From the NCBI RefSeq assembly GCF_016907475.1, contig NZ_JAFBCA010000001.1, forward strand, positions 2,170,001 to 2,234,000: a stretch of DNA of 64,000 nt. The letters run 5' to 3'. This DNA is from Nocardioides cavernae (GTDB lineage Bacteria; Actinomycetota; Actinomycetes; Propionibacteriales; Nocardioidaceae). Every line of letters starts with the position of its first letter. Position 1 is the stretch's first letter. The notes beneath the pieces are model-generated. The model was given only the letters and a program-made list of their open reading frames with translations, was not told the DNA's origin and made no database searches. A program made the position numbers and the translations under genes. Shown here piece by piece: positions 1-8,560 of this stretch.

Positions 1-1
1 C

Positions 2-316
2 TGGGACTGGCACCGGCTGCACTACGACAGCGCCTGGCTCGCCGAGCGCGGCCTGGACCGGCCCGTGGTCGACGGCCAGCTCTTCGGCGCCCTGCTCGCC
101 GAGATGGTGCTGGACTGGGCCGGTCCGGGTGCCACGCTGAGTGCATTGTCGTTCCGGTTCAACAGCTTCGTGTTCGCGGGGGAGCGGGTGCGCTGCGCGG
201 GCCGGGTGACGTCGGTCGAGGACGGCGTGGCGACGCTCGAGTGCCGCGTCGAGGTCGTCGGCGACCAGGCGCGCGTCGCCGTCGCCCCGGCAGCCGCGCA
301 GGTACGGCTGCGATGA
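2..316 (+). CDS. MaoC-type (hot-dog) acyl-CoA hydratase, C-terminal part only
   Basis: The reading frame is already open at base 2 and ends at the TGA at 314-316, so the N-terminus lies outside the window. The visible 104 residues begin WHRLHYD and continue with VDGQLFGALLAE, the pattern of the C-terminal hot-dog fold of MaoC-like enoyl-CoA hydratases and FAS1-like dehydratases (known for that family; recognised by eye). Such enzymes add or remove water at the C2-C3 bond of acyl-CoA esters. The stop overlaps the ATG of the next gene (ATGA at 313-316), so the two are probably translationally coupled. The neighbours (thiolase-fold protein, DUF35 protein, acyl-CoA dehydrogenase, CitE-like lyase) support a hydratase step in acyl-CoA catabolism. 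Substrate unknown. It could instead be one half of a two-domain hydratase, because the missing part cannot be seen. Confidence 0.72.
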   Translation, partial: WDWHRLHYDSAWLAERGLDRPVVDGQLFGALLAEMVLDWAGPGATLSALSFRFNSFVFAGERVRCAGRVTSVEDGVATLECRVEVVGDQARVAVAPAAAQVRLR

Positions 317-1461
317 GCACCGCAGTCGCCATCGTCGGAGCAGCCGAGTCGGACCTCGGGTCCACGGGCCGCTCGATCCTCGGCCTGCAGACGCAAGCGG
401 TGACCCGGGCCCTGGCCGACGCCGGGCTCACCCTCGCCGAGGTCGACGGCCTCGCGACCACCGGCGTGGGTCGCTTCTCCGCGACCCAGCTCGCCGACCA
501 CCTCGGCCTCGCACCGACCTGGACCGACTCGACCTTCGCGGGAGGCAGCGCGTTCGAGATGTTCGTCGCCCGGGCGACCCAGGCGATCCGCGACGGCCAG
601 TGCACGACGGTCGTGATCTCGTTCGCGTCCAACCAGCGCTCGGCCCGGTCGCGCCGGCTCGGTGGACTGTTCGAGCCGTGGGCGCCCGAGGCCCAGTTCG
701 AGGAGCCCTACGACCCGCTCTACCCGGCGTCCTACTACGCGATGGCCGCCCAGGCCTACCTGCACCGCTACGGCGGCAGCCGCGAGCAGCTCGCCGAGGT
801 CGCCGTCGCGGCGCGGGAGTGGGCGCTGCTCAACCCGGCGGCGTACCGCCACGAGGCCGGCCCGCTGACGGTCGCCGACGTCCTGGACGCCCCGATGGTC
901 TCCAGCCCGCTCACGGTCGCCGACTGCTGCCTGGTCACCGACGGCGGGGGAGCGGTCGTGCTCACCTCCCTCGAACGCGCCCGGGACCTGCGCCGTACCC
1001 CCGTGGAGGTGCTCGGTTACGGCGAGCGCACCACGCACACCTCCTTCACGACGGTGGCGGACCTGGCGGTGCCAGGTGCAGGAGGCGCGGCCGCCGACGC
1101 CTTCGCCCGAGCCGGCGTCACCGCCGACGACGTCGACGTGCTCGAGGTCTACGACTCGTTCACGATCACCGCGGCGCTCAGCATCGAGGGCCTCGGCTTC
1201 TGCGGTCCCGGCGAGGTGCTCGACTACATCGCGGACGGCCGGATCCGACCCGGCGGCGCCCTGCCGTTGAACACCAACGGCGGCGGCCTCTCCTACTGCC
1301 ACCCCGGCCAGTACGGCGTGCTGCTGCTCGTCGAGGCCGTCCGGCAGCTTCGGGGTGAGTGCGGTGATCGCCAGGTCGCCGGCGCCGAGATCGCCGTCGC
1401 CCACGGCACCGGCGGCATCCTCTCGACCCACGCCACGGTCGTCCTGGGGGCGGCCGGATGA
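313..1461 (+). CDS. Thiolase-fold lipid-transfer-type protein (probable retro-aldolase or non-classical thiolase)
   Basis: A protein of 382 residues with the thiolase fold (AIVGAAESDLG near the start, C-terminal AHGTGG near residue 364). The start at 313 is chosen because its ATGA overlaps the previous stop; an upstream extension to 241 would lie inside the previous gene. Classical thiolases carry a nucleophilic Cys near residue 90 and a second Cys in a C-terminal CxG motif. Here the first region reads FAGGSAFEMF (residues 75-84) and the second AHGTGG, so neither Cys is present. This matches the SCP-x/Ltp branch, in which Ltp2-type proteins act as retro-aldolases together with a DUF35 protein. 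A DUF35 gene follows directly with a 4-base overlap. Inference: this pair splits a beta-hydroxyacyl-CoA into a ketone or aldehyde and a shorter acyl-CoA. A plain Ltp of unknown role is the alternative. Confidence 0.8.
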   Translation: MSTAVAIVGAAESDLGSTGRSILGLQTQAVTRALADAGLTLAEVDGLATTGVGRFSATQLADHLGLAPTWTDSTFAGGSAFEMFVARATQAIRDGQCTTVVISFASNQRSARSRRLGGLFEPWAPEAQFEEPYDPLYPASYYAMAAQAYLHRYGGSREQLAEVAVAAREWALLNPAAYRHEAGPLTVADVLDAPMVSSPLTVADCCLVTDGGGAVVLTSLERARDLRRTPVEVLGYGERTTHTSFTTVADLAVPGAGGAAADAFARAGVTADDVDVLEVYDSFTITAALSIEGLGFCGPGEVLDYIADGRIRPGGALPLNTNGGGLSYCHPGQYGVLLLVEAVRQLRGECGDRQVAGAEIAVAHGTGGILSTHATVVLGAAG

Positions 1462-1880
1462 GCGAGCCCACGACGACCTTCGTGCCCGGCGAGGTGCCGC
1501 CCGCGGACGAGATGACCGCGGCCTGGTGGGATGCGACCCGCGAGCACCGGTTCACCGTCCAGGCGTGTCCTGCCTGCGACCACGTCCAGCACCCTCCCCG
1601 GTCGCACTGCACGCGCTGCGGCGGCACCGGACCGCTCATCCCTCGCGAGATCTCGGGTGCGGGCACCGTCGACACCTTCACCGTCGTGCACCGCGGTCCG
1701 CGGGCCGACGTCGAGACGCCCTACGTTCTGGCGCGCGTGCGGCTGGCCGAGGGCCCGGTCGTGCTCACCCGACTGCCGTCCGAGCCGCAGGTCGGCGACC
1801 CCGTCACCGTCGGCTGGGTGGACCTGCCCGACGGTCGGTCGCTCCCCGTCTTCCGTCCCACGACCCAGGAGTCCGCATGA
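1458..1880 (+). CDS. DUF35 / Zn-ribbon OB-fold protein, partner of the thiolase-fold protein
   Basis: A 140-residue protein. A rubredoxin-like zinc ribbon is visible as CPAC (Cys37, Cys40) and CTRC (Cys51, Cys54), followed by a beta-rich OB-fold region (GAGTVDTFTVV, then a strand run to residue 130). DUF35 proteins bind acyl-CoA and form complexes with thiolase-superfamily enzymes; in the steroid pathway the DUF35 domain of ChsH2 associates with the Ltp2 aldolase. The ATG at 1458 overlaps the stop of the thiolase-fold gene, and its own TGA overlaps the ATG of the acyl-CoA dehydrogenase, so all three are in one transcript. Likely role: the acyl-CoA-binding subunit of the upstream enzyme. All four zinc ligands are intact. 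Confidence 0.88.
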   Translation: MSEPTTTFVPGEVPPADEMTAAWWDATREHRFTVQACPACDHVQHPPRSHCTRCGGTGPLIPREISGAGTVDTFTVVHRGPRADVETPYVLARVRLAEGPVVLTRLPSEPQVGDPVTVGWVDLPDGRSLPVFRPTTQESA

Positions 1881-3037
1881 GGTTCGAGCTGGACGAGGAT
1901 CAGCGCGCGTTCAAGTCGCTGCTGCGCACCTTCGTCGACAAGGAGATAGTCCCCGTCGCACGGGAGTGGGAGGCCTCGGGGCGCTACCCGACCGAGATCG
2001 TGGACCGGATGAAGGAGATGGGCCTCTTCGGCATCACCGTGCCGGAGGAGCACGGCGGCCTCGACCTCGACCCGGTCTCCTTCGCGCTGGTCTTCGAGGA
2101 GATCGCTCGCGGATGGATGGGCATCGCGGGCATCCTCGGCAGCCATTCCCTTGCCTGCCGGCTGATCTCGATGCACGGCACGGAGGAGCAGAAGCAGGCC
2201 TACCTGCCCGGGCTCGCCACTGGTGAGCGCCGCAGCGGCATCGGCCTCACCGAGCCCGACGCCGGCACGGACCTGCAGGGCATCCGTACGACCGCCCGCC
2301 TGGACGGCGACCACTACGTGGTCAACGGCGCGAAGACGTGGATCACCAACGCCCGCCACGCGAACCCGCTGCCGGTCCTGGTCAAGACCGACCCGGGCGC
2401 ATCGCCCGCCCACCGGGGCATGAGTGTGCTGCTCATCGAGGCCGACACCCCCGGCTACGAGGTCACCAGGGACATCCCGAAGCTCGGCTACAAGGGAACC
2501 GAGTCCTGCGAGATCTCGCTTACCGACGTGCACGTGCCGGTGAGCCGGCTGGTCGGCGGCGTCGAGGGCCGCGGGATGCAGCAGGTGCTGTCGGCCCTGG
2601 AGTGGGGGCGGGTCAACATCGCCGCCCGCTCGGTGGGCATCGCCCAGCGCGCGCACGACGAGGCACTCTCCTACGCCCAGCAGCGCAAGGCGTTCGGTCA
2701 GCCGATCGCGGAGTTCCAGGCGATCCAGCTCACGCTCGGCGAGCTCGGTACCCAGGTGCAGGCGGCGCGGCTGATGGCCTACTGGGCCGCCGATGCCGTC
2801 CGGCGAGGCCGGGCCGACGGCGCCACCGGCATGGCCAAGATCTTCTGCTCGGAGGTGGCCCTGCAGGCCGCGATCGACGCGATGAAGGTGCACGGCGGCT
2901 ACGGCTACTCGACCGAGTTCGAGGTCGAGCGGCTCTACCGCGACTCGATCCTGATGAGCATCGGTGAGGGCACCAACGACGTCCTTCGCACGGTCGTGGC
3001 GAAGTCCCTGATCAAGGGGGAGACCCGTGTCGGTTGA
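1877..3037 (+). CDS. Acyl-CoA dehydrogenase
   Basis: A 386-residue FAD-dependent acyl-CoA dehydrogenase of normal length. The sequence begins FELDEDQRAF; the flavin and substrate region contains IGLTEPDAGTD and WITNA; the C-terminal domain has YAQQRKAFGQPI and VHGGYGYSTEFEVERLYRD. The expected catalytic base is Glu364 in the IGEGTND motif, so the enzyme looks active. It introduces the alpha,beta double bond in an acyl-CoA, feeding the hydratase at the left edge. The start at 1877 is set by the ATGA overlap with the DUF35 stop. Longer versions starting near 1355 are not credible because they cross the neighbouring genes. Chain length or branching of the substrate cannot be read from the sequence. 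Confidence 0.93.
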   Translation: MRFELDEDQRAFKSLLRTFVDKEIVPVAREWEASGRYPTEIVDRMKEMGLFGITVPEEHGGLDLDPVSFALVFEEIARGWMGIAGILGSHSLACRLISMHGTEEQKQAYLPGLATGERRSGIGLTEPDAGTDLQGIRTTARLDGDHYVVNGAKTWITNARHANPLPVLVKTDPGASPAHRGMSVLLIEADTPGYEVTRDIPKLGYKGTESCEISLTDVHVPVSRLVGGVEGRGMQQVLSALEWGRVNIAARSVGIAQRAHDEALSYAQQRKAFGQPIAEFQAIQLTLGELGTQVQAARLMAYWAADAVRRGRADGATGMAKIFCSEVALQAAIDAMKVHGGYGYSTEFEVERLYRDSILMSIGEGTNDVLRTVVAKSLIKGETRVG

Positions 3038-3875
3038 TGTGCGCACCTGGCTGGCGCGATCCGCGCTCTACGTGCCCGGCGATGCCGAGGACAAGCTCCG
3101 CCGGATCCTGGAACGGGGGGCGGACGAGGTCATCATCGATCTCGAGGACGCTGTCGCGCCGGCGGCGAAGGACCGTGCCCGCGAGACCGTGCGCATCTGG
3201 CTGCACGACCTGCCGGTCCTGGACGACGTCGCCGTCTGGGTGCGGGTCAACCCGGGTGCGCTGCGAGAGGCCGACGTCCGCGCAGTGGTGGGAGCCCCGG
3301 CCCTGACCGGTCTCATGCTCGCCAAGACGGAGTCCGTCGACGAGCTCGTCGAGCTCGACGCCCTGCTGTCGTCGCTCGGCTCGACTGCGGGCGTCGTGCC
3401 CCTGCTGGAGAGCGCCAGGGCGGTGCTCCGCGCCGGAGAGCTGGCGGAGGCGCCGCGGGTGCACCGGCTCCAGATCGGCGAGGCCGACCTCCGTGCCGAC
3501 GTCGGGATCACACCGGGTGCCGACGACCGCGAGCTGCTCTACGCCCGCTCGCACGTCGTCCTGGCGTCCACGGCTGCGGGCATCAAGCCGCCGATCGCAC
3601 CGGTCTCCACCAACTTCCGTGACCTCGGTGCGTTCCGGGAGTCGACCATCGAGCTCGCCCGGCTTGGATTCGTCGGCCGCGCCTGCATCCACCCCGGCCA
3701 GGTCGCGGTCGCCAACGAGGTCTTCACCCCGACCGGGGACCAGGTCGAGGCGGCCAGGCGCCTGGTCGGGCAGTGGGAGCTCGCCGGTGCCGGCGTCGCC
3801 GTCGACGATGACGGCGACTTCGTCGACGAGGCCGTCGTACGCCATGCCCGATTGACCCTCGCCCGAGCCCGCTGA
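3027..3875 (+). CDS. CitE-like HpcH/HpaI family CoA-ester lyase
   Basis: A 282-residue TIM-barrel protein of the citrate lyase beta subunit-like group. RSALYVPGDAEDKLR near the start and VIIDLEDAVAPAAKDRAR (residues 35-52) carry the Glu and Asp that bind Mg2+ in this family; GRACIHPGQVAVAN near the C-terminus is also typical. Members cleave or form (3S)-malyl-, citramalyl- or related CoA esters, giving pyruvate, glyoxylate or acetyl-CoA. GTG start at 3027, overlapping the acyl-CoA dehydrogenase stop by 11 bases. No alpha or gamma subunit of a citrate lyase complex is nearby, so it acts alone, as in malyl-CoA or citramalyl-CoA lyases. It may be the last carbon-carbon cleavage of the pathway encoded here. 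Confidence 0.87.
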   Translation: MSVDVRTWLARSALYVPGDAEDKLRRILERGADEVIIDLEDAVAPAAKDRARETVRIWLHDLPVLDDVAVWVRVNPGALREADVRAVVGAPALTGLMLAKTESVDELVELDALLSSLGSTAGVVPLLESARAVLRAGELAEAPRVHRLQIGEADLRADVGITPGADDRELLYARSHVVLASTAAGIKPPIAPVSTNFRDLGAFRESTIELARLGFVGRACIHPGQVAVANEVFTPTGDQVEAARRLVGQWELAGAGVAVDDDGDFVDEAVVRHARLTLARAR

Positions 3876-3893
3876 CCACGACCAGGAGTGACC

Positions 3894-4691
3894 ATGACCA
3901 ACGCCGTCATCACCGGAAGCACCAAGGGCATCGGCTTCGCCCTCGCCCGCGAGCTCGTACGGCGCGGCCACAGCGTCGCTGTCTCCGGCCGTGGTCGCGA
4001 TGCCGTCGACGAGGCGGTCGGGAGGCTCCGTCCCGAGGCCACCGGTGACGCCGCGGTGATCGGCGTACCCACCGACGTCACCGACCCCACGCAGGTGCAG
4101 GCACTCTGGGAGGCCGCCGCGTCGGCGTTCGGCTCCGTCGACCTCTGGGTCAACAACGCAGGTGTGGCCTACACCAACCGGACGATCCTGGAGACGACCC
4201 CCGAGGAGGTGGCGACGATGGTCGGCACCAACATGCTCGGCACCATCCACGGCGCGCAGGTGGCCGTGCGCTCGATGACGGCGGCCGGTCGCGGTCAGGT
4301 CTTCAACATCCTCGGCGGTGGCAGCGACGGCTCCGTCCGGCCCGGCATGGGTGTCTACTCCTCGACCAAGCGCGGTCTCGACCAGTTCACCCGGGCACTG
4401 GTCAAGGAGGTCGACGGCACCGCGGTCCGGGTCGGCCAGGTCCGCCCGGGGATCCTGATCAGCGACGGCTGGCTGCGCGAGGCGGCCAGCCACCCTGACG
4501 CCGTCGCCAGCCAGCGCAGGATGGTCAACATCCTCAGCGACCACGTCGACGACGTGGCGCCCTTCCTGGTCGACCAGATGCTGGCGAGCAGGAAGAACGG
4601 GGCCGAGATCGCCTGGCTGACCTCCGGCCGGATGATGAGGAAGTTCCTGCGCGGCGCCAAGGACGACAAGCTCGCGCGCTACGGCCTCTGA
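3894..4691 (+). CDS. Short-chain dehydrogenase/reductase (SDR)
   Basis: A 265-residue classical SDR. The cofactor motif GSTKGIG lies at residues 8-14, NNAG at 87-90, a serine in the GGGSDGS loop near 144, and the catalytic YSSTK with Tyr155 and Lys159. It should oxidise a hydroxyl or reduce a keto group using NAD(P). ATG at 3894 is preferred over GTG at 3888 because an AGGAG at 3884-3888 sits five bases before the ATG and overlaps the GTG. It follows the CitE-like gene by 18 bases, so it belongs to the same run. It is the last plus-strand gene before a strong hairpin and the convergent hydantoinase gene. Substrate unknown; a 3-hydroxyacyl-CoA or alcohol intermediate is plausible. Confidence 0.88.
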   Translation: MTNAVITGSTKGIGFALARELVRRGHSVAVSGRGRDAVDEAVGRLRPEATGDAAVIGVPTDVTDPTQVQALWEAAASAFGSVDLWVNNAGVAYTNRTILETTPEEVATMVGTNMLGTIHGAQVAVRSMTAAGRGQVFNILGGGSDGSVRPGMGVYSSTKRGLDQFTRALVKEVDGTAVRVGQVRPGILISDGWLREAASHPDAVASQRRMVNILSDHVDDVAPFLVDQMLASRKNGAEIAWLTSGRMMRKFLRGAKDDKLARYGL

Positions 4692-4725
4692 GGGCGCGGT
4701 GGCTTCGGGGCGCGCCTCGTGGAGG

Positions 4726-4769
4726 ACGCGCCGCCGACAGGCTCGGGGGGAGACCCGTCGGCGGCGCGT
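4726..4769. terminator. Bidirectional hairpin terminator between convergent operons
   Basis: Perfect 13-bp inverted repeat: ACGCGCCGCCGAC at 4726-4738 and GTCGGCGGCGCGT at 4757-4769. It fills most of the 91-base gap between the SDR (plus strand) and the amidohydrolase (minus strand). No T-run follows on either strand, as is usual in GC-rich actinobacteria. Confidence 0.65.
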
Positions 4770-4782
4770 CGATCGAGGGCCT

Positions 4783-6249
4783 TCAGGCGGTCGGCCGGCG
4801 GAGGTAGCGACCGACGCGCTGCCCACCGACGACGCCGTCGGTCATCACCTGGTGTCCCCGCACGAAGGTGTCGGTCACCTTGGCGGTGAGCTCGGTGCCC
4901 TCGAACGGCGTGTACTCCTGGGCCGACTCCGACTCCGCGGCGCGCACGGTCCAGGTGTGTGAGGTGTCGACGAGGGCGACGTCAGCGTCCAGCCCGACGG
5001 CGATCGCACCCTTCGTGTTGCCGAGGCCGTAGCGGGCCGCGGGGTTGGTGGCGGTGAGCTCGGCGATCCGGCCGAAGGAAAGACCCCGCCTCGAGCCCTC
5101 CGTGACCATCCCGGCCAGGAGGTACTCGGCGCCACCGAAGCCGGACTTGGCCACGAAGACGTCGTCGCGATCCGCGCCGAACTTCATCTCCTCCTTGCAG
5201 CAGGCATGGTCGGAGACGACCCAGTCGATCGTGCCGTCGATCAGGTAGGCCCACAGCGCCTCGACGTCCTCACGCGGACGAAGCGGGGGATTCACCTTGC
5301 CCCCGACGCCGTGCGCGGTGTCGCAGTCGGCGAGCAGGTGGCCGACGGTGACCTCGCGGCGGAAGTCGATGTGCGGGAACGCGTCGGCCATCCGCAGGGC
5401 GGCGTCGACCGCTTTGCGCGAGGTCAGGTGCAACAGGTTGATCGTCGGCAGCTCGGTCTCGTGCGCGAGGTAGGAGGCGATGGTGACCGCCAGGCCTTCC
5501 GAGTGCGGTGGACGCGAGGCGTGGTAGGCGGGCAGGCCGGTGAGCGTGCCGTCCTCCTCGACGAGCTGGGTGTACGCCGTCATGATCTCCGCCGTCTCGC
5601 AGTGCAGCGACAGCGAGATCTGGTCGGCGATGTCGGGGAACTTCTCCCGCGCGGCCTGGATCCCGCGCATCACGAACTCGAAGTGCGCGTAGTCGTAGCG
5701 CTCGCCCTCGGGCGTCATCAGGAACGAGCTCTGGTCGGCGCTGCGACCGTGCAGCCCGTGGCTGCCGTAGAACATGAAGACCTTGAACGAGGTGACGCCG
5801 TGCTCGGCGACGAGCGCGGGGATCTCCTCGATGTGGCCGCGGCTCATCGGCGCCAGGTGGTAGGCGTAGTCGATGACCGCGCGACCCTCGGTGAGGTCGA
5901 GCACCTCGGGGAAGAACGAGGCGTAGTCGCCACCCCTGTTGAGGTAGTACTGACCGGTCCGCATGTAGGAGAGCGCGGTCGTCACCCCACCCTGGGCCGC
6001 GGCGCGGCTCTCGCTCAGCGCGTCCTCGGGCAACGGGTTGTAGATCCCCCAGTGCTGGTGGGCGTCCACCACGCCGGGGAAGGCCGTGCGCCCACGGCCG
6101 TCGACGATCCGGTCGGCGAGGTCGTGGGAGAGGCCGGCCTCGATCCTGGCGAACCGGCCGTCCTTGATGCCGAGGTCGACCACCTGCGGGTCGTCACACC
6201 CGGGCAGGACTGCCGAGACGTTGGTGATGATCAGGTCCAGCTCGCTCAT
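4783..6249 (-). CDS. Dihydropyrimidinase/hydantoinase-type amidohydrolase
   Basis: A 488-residue member of the cyclic amidohydrolase family. The binuclear metal site is complete: HQH (His64, His66) in FPGVVDAHQHWG, carboxylated Lys156 in SFKVFMF, His216 in SLHCETA, His274 in LLHLTS and Asp347 in VSDHACC. The family opens cyclic amides such as dihydropyrimidines, hydantoins or allantoin. The start at 6249 overlaps the stop of the PrpD-like gene (ATGA), and it is the last gene of the minus-strand run. The presence of a nucleobase-type permease gene upstream (13618) fits an N-heterocyclic substrate, but no beta-ureidopropionase or carbamoylase gene is seen here. The true substrate is open. Confidence 0.88.
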   Translation of the reverse strand: MSELDLIITNVSAVLPGCDDPQVVDLGIKDGRFARIEAGLSHDLADRIVDGRGRTAFPGVVDAHQHWGIYNPLPEDALSESRAAAQGGVTTALSYMRTGQYYLNRGGDYASFFPEVLDLTEGRAVIDYAYHLAPMSRGHIEEIPALVAEHGVTSFKVFMFYGSHGLHGRSADQSSFLMTPEGERYDYAHFEFVMRGIQAAREKFPDIADQISLSLHCETAEIMTAYTQLVEEDGTLTGLPAYHASRPPHSEGLAVTIASYLAHETELPTINLLHLTSRKAVDAALRMADAFPHIDFRREVTVGHLLADCDTAHGVGGKVNPPLRPREDVEALWAYLIDGTIDWVVSDHACCKEEMKFGADRDDVFVAKSGFGGAEYLLAGMVTEGSRRGLSFGRIAELTATNPAARYGLGNTKGAIAVGLDADVALVDTSHTWTVRAAESESAQEYTPFEGTELTAKVTDTFVRGHQVMTDGVVGGQRVGRYLRRPTA

Positions 6250-7742
6250 GGGGTCTCCTCGGGGACGGACAGGCGGGACAGCGGGGTCAGCAGGGCACGG
6301 ACGTCGGAGGCTCCGCGCAGGTCGGCGACGCTTCGGCGGACGGCGTCGGCGGCCGGCGGCGCCAGCCGAGCCGCGACGTTGTCGGCGAACTTGACGGCCA
6401 GCTCGTCGTCGCTCAGAGGCCGGGCCGGTCCGCCGCGGTTGGTCAGCACCTCCTCGACCAGCTCCTCGCCAGAGGTCGTGCGGAGCGTGACCACGGCCGG
6501 AAGCTGGTGGGGGTAGATCGCGTCGCACCGGGGGTCGGCCACCACCTCGACCCGCGCCATCAGCGCGCGCCGCCGCGGATCGCGGGCGAGGTCGTCGGTG
6601 AAGTCGTCGAGGCCCAGGCCCAGGCCGGACCCGCCGAGCAGTCCGGCGACCACGGCGTACGGGCCGCTGAACTGGGCCTGGTAGCCGGTCGCCGGCGCAC
6701 GCTTGACCTCGATCGGCTGTCCGATCGTGCGGATGACCGCGCTCGCGACCCCCACCGTGATCGAGGAGACCTGCTCGGGACGCACGCCGCGTGCCCGGAA
6801 GGCGAGGCCGGCGTCGATCGCCGCGTGGGTGAAGTGGTTGGCCGGGTAGGGCTTGAAGAAGATGCCGGGCACCGACCAGTCACGGCATCGACCATCGGGG
6901 TCGAGCCCGTCGGTGACCGCGCTCGCGAAGAACCGCCCGTGCAGCCACGCCTCGAAGAAGCCGAACCTACCCTCGAGCACGGTCGGAGGTCCGGTGAAGC
7001 CGCGGCGCACGAGCTGCGCAGCCGTGACGCCGGCCTGTGCCGCTAGCCCGCAGTGCAGGCGCTTCACGGTGCCGCCGGTGCGGTTGGCCTCGATCACGCC
7101 CGACGCCATCGAGGCGGTGAGTCCGAGCGCGTCGACGACGCCGCGCTCGTCGGCGCCGTGGAGCAGGCTCGCCGCCACGGCGGAGCCCATCGCGCCCGTG
7201 ATGGAGGTGGCGTGCTGGCCGTGCTCGAAGAAGACCGAGTTGCCGAGGCGTTCGTCGTAGCCGGCCATCCCGAGCCGGACGGCGACCTCCAGCCCGACCG
7301 CGATCGCGCGGACCGTCTGCTCGCCGGTGGCACCGACGTGCTCGGCGGCGGCCAGCGCTGCCGGGACCACACTGGCGCTGGGGTGCAGGACCGACGGCAG
7401 GTGGGTGTCGTCGTAGTCGAGCGAGTGCGCGAGCACGCCGTTGGTGAAGGCGGCCTGCGCGGCGGTCACCTGCTGCGGCACGCCGACCGCGGTCGCCTGC
7501 GCGTGACCGCCCTGGTCCAGAACGTGTCCGATCGCGGCCGCACTGGTGGGCAGCCGATGGGCGGCGACGCAGAGGCCGAGGACGTCGAGCACGCGCTGCT
7601 GGACGCTCGCCGCGACGTCGTCCGGGACGCCGTCCTCGGCCGACCGGACGGCGAAGGACGCCAAGCGCTCCGAGAGGGTCCGTTCCGAGGGTGTCTGTTC
7701 GTGCCCCTGCCCCCGCCTCACCTGCTCGGGCAGTGTGCTCAC
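6246..7742 (-). CDS. MmgE/PrpD family protein
   Basis: A 498-residue protein of the MmgE/PrpD fold, which includes 2-methylcitrate dehydratase, cis-aconitate decarboxylase and iminodisuccinate epimerase. Supporting stretches are VLDVLGLCVAAHR, HSLDYDDTHLPSVLHPSA (residues 105-125) and KPYPANHFTHAAID. The HSLDYDDTH region with the Asp and His residues is the typical active-site motif. GTG start at 7742, overlapping the stop of the cyclase gene by four bases; its stop overlaps the amidohydrolase start. No prpB or prpC genes accompany it, so it is probably not a methylcitrate-cycle enzyme. It more likely acts as a dehydratase, decarboxylase or isomerase in this catabolic route. Confidence 0.87.
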   Translation of the reverse strand: MSTLPEQVRRGQGHEQTPSERTLSERLASFAVRSAEDGVPDDVAASVQQRVLDVLGLCVAAHRLPTSAAAIGHVLDQGGHAQATAVGVPQQVTAAQAAFTNGVLAHSLDYDDTHLPSVLHPSASVVPAALAAAEHVGATGEQTVRAIAVGLEVAVRLGMAGYDERLGNSVFFEHGQHATSITGAMGSAVAASLLHGADERGVVDALGLTASMASGVIEANRTGGTVKRLHCGLAAQAGVTAAQLVRRGFTGPPTVLEGRFGFFEAWLHGRFFASAVTDGLDPDGRCRDWSVPGIFFKPYPANHFTHAAIDAGLAFRARGVRPEQVSSITVGVASAVIRTIGQPIEVKRAPATGYQAQFSGPYAVVAGLLGGSGLGLGLDDFTDDLARDPRRRALMARVEVVADPRCDAIYPHQLPAVVTLRTTSGEELVEEVLTNRGGPARPLSDDELAVKFADNVAARLAPPAADAVRRSVADLRGASDVRALLTPLSRLSVPEETP

Positions 7743-8560
7743 GCGCCGACCACCGCCAGTGGCCGGACCGGCGAGCCGGTTGCCCCGAACAGGGGCAGCG
7801 GGGAGAGCACGAAGCAGAACTCGTGGATCCCGTCTCGTGCGAGCTCGTCGAGCACCATCGTCTCGACGATGTAGATCCCGTGCTCGACCAGCAGCACCCG
7901 GTGGGCCGGGAGCAGCCCGTGACCCGCACCCGGAGCCAGCCGCTCGAAGGCGATCGTGTCGGCCCCGACCGCGTGGACCGCGTGCCCGGCCAGCCAGACC
8001 GCCCCGGCCTCACCCACGCCGGGCACACCCGACGCCTGCCCCATGAACAGCTGGGGGTCGCTGTCGAAGTGGCACCCCCAGCCGCTGCGGACCAGGACGA
8101 CGTCGCCGGCGCCGATGGTGATCCCCTGTCGCTCGATCGTGGCCTCGAGGTCCTCCACGCGGATCTCGTAGCCCGGCTCGAGGCACTCCACGCCCAGCGC
8201 AGAAGCCACGTCGAGCAGCACCCCACGGCGCACCATCGGCTCGATCGTGTGCGCGCCGAGGTCGACGTAGCGGCCTCCCTGCAGCGCGGTTGCCGCGTCC
8301 AGCCCGCCGTGCAGCAGGCCGTCCTGCGAGACGTGGGCGAGGGCGTCGATGTGGGTGCCGACGTGGGTGCCCATCGAGATCATGTCGTTGGCTGCCGAGC
8401 CGCCGTCGGCACGGACCATGTCCCCGTGCCGACGGGGGAGCGCGTGCCAGTACGCCGGATGGTTGGGCGACTGGGGCATCCCCACGGTCAGGGTGCGGCC
8501 GAGGTCGACGACCCGTAGCCCGGACCTGATGGCGTCGAGCAGGGCGGTGGTGGCGTTCAT
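7739..8560 (-). CDS. Cyclase family (kynurenine formamidase-like) metal hydrolase
   Basis: A 273-residue protein of the Cyclase superfamily. The signature HxGTHxDxxxH is seen as HVGTHID at residues 66-72 with a further His76; these residues bind metal in bacterial arylformamidase (KynB) and isatin hydrolase. The family hydrolyses amide, formamide or lactam bonds. It starts at ATG 8560, overlapping the CoA-transferase stop, and its stop overlaps the PrpD-like start. Together with the hydantoinase-type gene two positions downstream it gives this operon two different amide- or ring-opening hydrolases. Kynurenine pathway genes are absent, so a kynurenine role is unlikely. Confidence 0.85.
   Translation of the reverse strand: MNATTALLDAIRSGLRVVDLGRTLTVGMPQSPNHPAYWHALPRRHGDMVRADGGSAANDMISMGTHVGTHIDALAHVSQDGLLHGGLDAATALQGGRYVDLGAHTIEPMVRRGVLLDVASALGVECLEPGYEIRVEDLEATIERQGITIGAGDVVLVRSGWGCHFDSDPQLFMGQASGVPGVGEAGAVWLAGHAVHAVGADTIAFERLAPGAGHGLLPAHRVLLVEHGIYIVETMVLDELARDGIHEFCFVLSPLPLFGATGSPVRPLAVVGA

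Noticed and set aside
4783..6528. Longer amidohydrolase with a 93-residue N-terminal extension
   Set aside because: The extension is Arg/Pro-rich, antisense-like and lies inside the PrpD-like gene; the ATGA overlap at 6246-6249 marks the real start.
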